Shown here: one piece after another, positions 58,290 to 64,000 of the stretch
How positions within the stretch are numbered: position 1 is the first letter of the stretch
How the letters are laid out: the number at the start of each line of letters is the position of its first letter
Source of the DNA: Prosopocoilus inquinatus
Lineage: Eukaryota > Arthropoda > Insecta > Coleoptera > Lucanidae
Assembly (NCBI GenBank): GCA_036172665.1
Contig: CM069872.1
Span: forward strand, 46,858,101 to 46,922,100
DNA: 64,000 bases
Direction: 5' to 3'
The notes under the pieces: model-generated
The model's database searches: none
Seen by the model: the letters and a program-made list of their open reading frames with translations, nothing else
Told to the model about the DNA's origin: nothing
Translations under genes and position numbers: made by a program

Positions 58290-58640
58290 GGATGAAATAT
58301 GCTCCAGTTTCCGCGAATTTTATATGTGGATCGAAATAAGCCGACACCGTCTATTTTCGACTTTATTGCGGCTATTATTTTTTATTTCTGTCGTTACGTG
58401 TGTGTTCCGAAGCCGTCGCTTGCCGCATATTACGGCGGCCGGGCGAGCGTGACCGGGTTTTGTGGCTGCGACCGCCTTGATTTATCGTCGTACAACTTAT
58501 TCGCACTTTTCCGGCGCGTCCGGGCTTAATCACTTTAGGGCGAAAACCGCGACAGTCGCTTATTACGTAGTTACGTTGACCGTAATGGAATTATGACGGC
58601 CTTCGAATGCAAATTGCGCGCACAAAATAGAACCAGGAAG
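58290..58640. other. CpG-rich intronic block, candidate regulatory element
   Basis: Dense CpG (TACGGCGGCCGGGCGAGCGT near 58431-58450). The 76-codon plus frame 58299-58529 is unassigned. No transposon features. Confidence 0.35.
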
Positions 58641-59146
58641 AAAATAACAGTTCATTCTGTCACGTCCACGGTTTTTCTTTAACAGAAAGTTAAACAGTCA
58701 AAGCTTCCAATTTTAACTTTTTTTTGTTTCTTACAACTTATATCTTAATCGAAAATTACAAAAACAAATCACTTTCTTTAAATTAATTTTTGTAATAAAA
58801 TTATACGTCGTATTTCATATCACAGTGCACCGAGGTTTTTAAATGAACAACACCTGATTGTAGGACAGAAATATAATCATCTCCGACAAACCAAATTTAA
58901 ATGAAATGATGATGATAGGAGGGGATACATGCACACGGCATGACAGAACAAAAGAATATTCACCCTATAACAATAAAGAATCCGTCTAAAATAAAAAGCC
59001 ACCTTGCAAAAGCTTGTTATATTTTAAATCTGAATCCTTCTTTACATCCATTCATCGAATTGACAACCGGCAATATCTGTGTTGAAACTCCAATTAAAAT
59101 TACCATCATGTATTACCGTCACTGTACTTGAAACTTGTAACACGTT

Positions 59147-60770
59147 TGAAGTGGACAGTCTGTATATTCACAGTACCTTTTATAATATAAAGTTTTCGTT
59201 CAGAGGATCGCACGGGTCGAAAATCCAATTTAAATTATCATCATGGGGTTTATTCTGTAACATTGATGTGGACTTGATACGCAACGATTATTGCTATGCT
59301 TCAAGTGACCTTGCAAAATTGGTATTTTATAAACAGTTTCATAACGTCTTTCAATCGTATCAAGTGTGATATCAAGTTAATATGCATCTCTCTTCAACTG
59401 GCGGTCGGCAGTTCACTTGAATTGTTATTAAATCATACCAAGTTCTCTTCAATTATTGAAGACCATATCAATTGATATGCGTATGAGTGTTCCAGAATAG
59501 CCTGGACCCACAAGATTTGGAACTTGTTATGTAACACTTTTGCAGTGGAAAGCCTGTATATTCAATCAGTATTTTGTAAACAGTTTCCTAACAACCTGCA
59601 ATCCATATCAAGTGTGGTATCAAGTTAATATGCATCTCTCTTCAACTGGCGGTCGGCAATTCACTTGAATAGTTATGAAATCATACCAAGTTCTCCTCAT
59701 TTATTGAAAGCCATATCAACTGATATGCGTATCAGTGTTCCAGGTTAGTCCCGACTCACAATACTTGGAACTTGTTATGTAACACTTTTGCATTGAAAAA
59801 CCTGTATGTTCAATCAGTATTTTGTAAACAGTTTCATAACAACTTGCAATCCGTATCAAGCGTGATATCAAGTTAATATGCATCTCTCTTCAACCGGCGG
59901 TAGGCAATTCACTTGAATTGTTATGAAATCATACCAAGTACTCTTCAATTATTGAAGACCATATCAATTGATATGCGTATCAGTGTTCCAGAATAGCCTG
60001 TACCCACAAGATTTGGAACTTTTTATGCAACACTTTTGCAGTGGAAAGACTGTATGTTCAATCAGTATTTTGTAAACAGTTTCATAACGACTTGCAATCC
60101 GTATCAAGTATGATACACAAGTTAACACTTTTGCAGTGGAAAGTCTGTATGTTCATTCAGTATTTTGTAAACCGTTTCATAACAACTTTTAATCCGTATC
60201 AAGTGTGATATCAAGTTAATATGCATCTCTCTTCCACTGGCGGTCAGCAATTCACTTGAATTGTTATGAAATCATACCAAGTACTCTTCAATTATTGAAG
60301 ACCATATCAATTGATATGCGTATCAGTGTTCCAGAATAGCCTGTACCCACAAGATTTGGAACTTTTTATGCAACACTTTTGCAGTGGAAAGACTGTATGT
60401 TCAATCAGTATTTTGTAAACAGTTTCATAACGACTTGCAATCCGTATCAAGTATGATACACAAGTTAACACTTTTGCAGTGGAAAGTCTGTATGTTCATT
60501 CAGTATTTTGTAAACCGTTTCATAACAACTTTTAATCCGTATCAAGTGTGATATCAAGTTAATATGCATCTCTCTTCCACTGGCGGTCAGCAATTCACTT
60601 GAATTGTTATGAAATCATACCAAGTACTCTTCAATTATTGAAGACCATATCAATTGATATGCGTATCAGTGTTCCAGAATAGCCCGGACTCACAGGACTT
60701 GTTATGTAACTCTTTTGCAGTGGAAAGCCTGTATGTTCAGAGTACTTGTTACAATACAAAGTTTTCAGTC
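59147..60770. repeat. Satellite-like tandem array, 248-bp units passing into 343-bp units
   Basis: The word TGCATCTCTCTTC recurs at 59383, 59631, 59879, 60222 and 60565. The first three starts are spaced 248 bp; the next two are spaced 343 bp. The 343-bp unit is the 248-bp unit plus a 95-bp partial internal duplication starting CACTTTTGCAGTGGAAAG. The two 343-bp units are nearly identical, while earlier units are more diverged. Each unit contains the perfect palindrome CATATCAATTGATATG or a close variant. Both array edges carry similar partial units (59147-59205 and 60718-60765). No coding content. Confidence 0.95.
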
Positions 60771-61089
60771 ATTTTACATTGTTGACCGATGACCTAGTCT
60801 GCTTGTAAACTATACATACGAGTATAAGTAAATTTGCTGAACAAAATATCTAAAAATTGCCAAGCAAGACTTCGAGAAAAGTTAACAAGAAGATGTAGGA
60901 AAACTTTTTACTTCTTACGTATTTGCAGAAAGTGACGTACGCTTTTCCTTATTTATGTAAATAACGATATTTACAACTTACATGTTGCAAATGCACTTTA
61001 ATGTCTTTATAATAAATTTCCATATCAAAGTGGAAAAACACCATGTAAAATATCTATTACCATAAACCTCTGAAATATGTAAATGTTAG

Positions 61090-61620
61090 TATAAAATATT
61101 CTACCGTGCGACGCCATCAAACCCCCCCAGGCGCCTCCGCACCACCGCTGATAACATATCGGCAATTCCTGCCCAAGAAGAAAAAAAAAAGAAGAACAGA
61201 TGTCGTCAGAATTAGGCGAAACGAATTTATTTCGACTTAAATCCACCCGTCCCAATCGGACCGTTATTAAACGTAGCGTGGCCGACGGAATCGTCGGGCG
61301 AAAAAAAAGTTTCCGTGTCTCGAGCAATCACACGAAAGTTGATAAACGCGTCGAGGTATAAAAGTTCCGGTGGCGGTTCGGCGACCGGAACTAGAGTCGT
61401 TTCCGGGAGGCGCGAGGAAGTTTACTGTGCGGTTATTCGCCGAGACTCGCCAAGATTTACAACCCCAGCGCCGCTTGTAATGTAGACGTAACTTGGGTTC
61501 ACTTACTGCGTAATTGCTGTTGTTATATTGTAAGTGCTTTGCTTGTCCGTGCCTTCGCAACAACATTACATAATCGGATGGCTCCGTTCCCGGCAAAGAC
61601 GACGTACGCAATTATAGATA
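61090..61620. other. CpG-rich intronic block, candidate regulatory element
   Basis: About 500 bases with many CpGs (GTGGCCGACGGAATCGTCGG near 61278-61297). Minus frames 61025-61327 and 61267-61611 are open but unassigned and have no homology I know. Promoter or enhancer function is inference. Confidence 0.35.
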
Positions 61621-62189
61621 ATTAAGTTTTATACTGTTATTACCAAGCATATTTTTTTGACACGCTCATAATTAGATACATCCTATAAATAATTCAATTT
61701 ACACAGTTAAATATAGTTTCAAGCGCCATTGACTATTAATTATTACTTACCATAATTAAAAAAAAATATATGAAAGGTTCAAGTCCTCTCAAAAGTGACA
61801 TGATAAATCATAATTAAGTATTACTTATATTACTCTCACTTAGATGAATATAAAGAACAAACTTGTGCTAAACAACACTAATCATTTTCAGATGTCTAGA
61901 TTATATCATTATGTATCTGCTTAGCCTACAAATTTTAGTTATTTCTTTTTAATTAACAATTATGAGTATAACTGGTGAAGTTTGGAAGAGGGTTATGAAC
62001 AAATTCAACTGCAGCAACAGCTTTCGTCTACCAAAGTTTTCATTAAATCTAAAATAATGCAGGGTTGTAATATGCTTATGATTCGATTGACTGCTTGGAG
62101 CAGTTCCAGATTACGTTGCGCAAGCGCAGAAAGAATGAACGTATGTGGTGGCCTATTCGGATGGCTTTTGCTCATCCGGGGATCTAAAA

Positions 62190-62242
62190 TTCGCACATTC
62201 GAATGAACCGTATCAAAACGTCGCACATTCGAATGAACCAGA
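62190..62242. repeat. Two-copy direct repeat TCGCACATTCGAATGAACC
   Basis: The 19-base word occurs at 62191 and 62221, a 30-base period. A small local duplication, with no other structure seen. Confidence 0.85.
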
Positions 62243-63246
62243 TTGCATTGAAATGGAGCAAAATGTTTACACCATGTCGAGAGACAGTGCAAGAGAGTAG
62301 AGAATCGTGAAGGGGATGCGTGTGATACTGAAATTACCGTTCAAGGAGCATATCTAATCCGATCAAGAAGAGCAATTCTGTTATGAAATGATCTGGCGTG
62401 GCGTAGCTCTGGAGCGAATTAGACCGCTTTAATTCGAAAACGCCATTAGTTTAATAGAAATCTAGCAAAATGGGAGGAAAATTAAACAGCGTGTCCGAAC
62501 TCGAGTGAGATTGCAGTTGTCTGTGCACAACTCTACTTGTCAAATATTCTGGTCGACTCTTGTCAAAATAGGCTTTTGTTTTGCTCACAGCGGCCTTTCA
62601 AATGATTTCAGCAGTAAATTACACATGGCTAGTCTCGATTCGTTAAGAGTTATGCAGGTAAATATTGAAAAGTAAACATTAGACTTTCACGTTGATGACA
62701 TAGCAGTGCAATTTAGCCGCATTAATAAACTACACATGTGATTCAGTCGCGCGACTATCGCGTACATCATTTTGACAGCGTTCACATTCATAAGAGAGCA
62801 GGCGGGGGCGGAAAAGGTAACAGATTAAAAGGAAAAAGAAAATTTTCTCCTAGTTTTAATAAAAAAAAAATGAATTACCACTTTTCAACTCTTTTTAGTA
62901 GTCCGTGCAAAGCTTTCACCTTCCATTTCCTTGTTTGTAGCCTGTATTTTAATAGTTCCCAGTAGTTTCTTGAAAATTCTTGGTTTGCTTTTTCATGAGT
63001 TAACTGGTACCTCGCTCTAATTGCAACTTCTTTCTATCCGCTTGTTGATAGAAAGTTCCTAATTGTATCCGGCGCGAAGGACCAAGAAAATATGTTGTAA
63101 GATTGTGACGCTAGTTCTTTCTTGAGAAGTGTCACTCAAAGTTGAAATCTTGCAAAAATTTTGTTGAAATTGTAAATCTTATTACATAGTCTGCTTACAT
63201 GATGGTGCTGTAACAGCCTGATTGTTGCCGGAAACCGATCTTTACT

Positions 63247-63674
63247 TTGTGCCCCATAGTTTCCTATCATGATGTATTAAATAGAGACAGGCAAAATCTA
63301 TTAAATTTTACATGTATTGTGAACCATTTGTGTCATCATAACGATCTTGGTAGAAGGGTTCTCGCTTCAGATTTCAAAGACAATTGGGACTGTCGTATTC
63401 TGGACGTATCTCCAGTGGTTCCATCCAGCTACCTTGAAGGAAATCCGAAGGAAGACTTTGAAGAACATAATCGTCTTGAAATAGATTATACTTTTCTTGC
63501 AGTTGGAACTCGGGGTGTTGTCGTCTAATCCTCCGATAGACTTACCAGGAAGCATGGGTACCGAAGGACTTTGTCTTTTCACTGTTTTCTTCCGTTTGCG
63601 ACCTTGCCTCCTTTTGGGTTGCCGTATTCGAACGTTTTTCTTATGCGATCGTTTTTTCCGCTGCCTTTTAGCCT
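63247..63674. other. Unassigned open frames, possible decayed coding sequence
   Basis: A 93-codon plus frame (63247-63528) and a minus frame (about 63674-63546) are open. The minus frame is very basic (QRKKRSHKKNVRIRQPKRR) and ends at a consensus donor-like CCTG|GTAAGT (63546/63545). A usable acceptor is weak (TACATTAG before 63674), and the frame matches nothing in Groucho or any family I know. Chance, a relic or a real exon cannot be separated from sequence alone. Confidence 0.2.
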
Positions 63675-64000
63675 AATGTACTCTTCATCCGAATCAAAAT
63701 AACTGCATATGGAAGACTATCCATAACGAATAGAGCAACGAGTATTCGTGGATGTAGAACTATCGGAATGTTTGGTAGATGGCACCTACTTATATTTTCA
63801 GAATTATCGAAACGGGTTCAGTAGTTAACTCTTTCTCTCGTCCTTCTTTATTATGACAGTTCAAATAAGGGCCATTTCAGTTAAAATTTAAGGTCTAGTT
63901 AACTCCATAGAAACGATTATTATAATAATTGATTCCATGGGAATAATCGGCGATTAAAGTTTATCTAAACAGGTGCAAATTAGGCTAAAAAACTGATGCA

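Larger units (their letters stand above)
34869..64000 (-). other. groucho intron, upstream (5') part
   Basis: Sequence upstream of the Q-domain exon in the sense of transcription. No Groucho first exon, no other Q-domain exon and no independent gene was recognised up to the window end, so this is probably intron for at least 29 kb. A small missed exon cannot be excluded. Nothing notable beyond AT-rich sequence is seen in about 34870-36840, 38850-40570, 40780-41750, 42660-43085, 43180-43980, 44720-45050, 45750-47060, 48310-49385, 52520-53000, 55174-55560, 55830-56275, 58640-59145, 60770-61090, 61620-63245 and 63680-64000. Confidence 0.7.

Noticed and set aside
59147..60770. CRISPR-like array
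   Set aside because: Units are contiguous 248/343-bp tandem copies with no unique spacers, and the DNA is eukaryotic intron.
34900..64000. Missing upstream Groucho Q-domain exon (EMQRHYVMYYEMSYGLN-type)
   Set aside because: Scanned the minus strand for reverse-complement patterns of this conserved stretch and found none. A tool-based search is needed to be sure.

Overview
The window looks like an AT-rich insect chromosome segment lying almost entirely inside the introns of one gene. Two minus-strand coding exons with good splice junctions belong to groucho (gro/TLE), the WD40 co-repressor. Exon 34731-34868 encodes part of the N-terminal Q tetramerisation domain. Exon 16064-16301 encodes the start of the Gly/Pro-rich GP region. 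The donor of the first and the acceptor of the second are both phase 0, and they are separated by an 18.4 kb intron. The earlier Q-domain exons (expected above 34.9 kb) and the CcN, SP and WD40 exons (expected below 16 kb) were not found, so the gene probably extends beyond both ends. Insect origin is inferred from the element types, base composition and gene structure. A beetle or similar large-intron insect is only a guess.

The rest is intronic DNA of two kinds. First, about twenty GC/CpG-richer blocks of 200-900 bp (for example 5.2-5.5, 9.8-10.1, 10.5-10.8, 23.1-23.6, 33.7-34.3, 47.6-48.3, 51.7-52.5, 58.3-58.6 and 61.1-61.6 kb) contain no recognisable gene and carry few transposon insertions. 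They are candidate conserved regulatory elements. Second, between them lies AT-rich sequence crowded with decayed mobile elements. These include a deleted mariner (8.7-9.5 kb), a second Tc1/mariner-type transposase relic (49.4-51.4 kb), a Penelope-like relic (27.1-28.2 kb), a 5'-truncated LINE (45.1-45.7 kb) and a probable LTR-retrotransposon end (56.6-57.4 kb). There are also hAT-like elements (21.6-22.7 and 30.7-31.8 kb) and many MITE or foldback elements, several nested in one another.

Tandem repeats include a satellite-like array (59.1-60.8 kb) that changes from 248-bp to 343-bp units, and a 15-bp minisatellite (21.3-21.6 kb) interrupted by a hAT-like element. An old ~65-bp T-rich repeat lies at 14.0-14.5 kb. 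A hairpin with perfectly matching 57-bp arms (55013-55173) and several dispersed families without a recognised class are the most unusual structures. I found no tRNA, rRNA, CRISPR array, operon or other complete gene, and no clear sign of a new multi-gene system.
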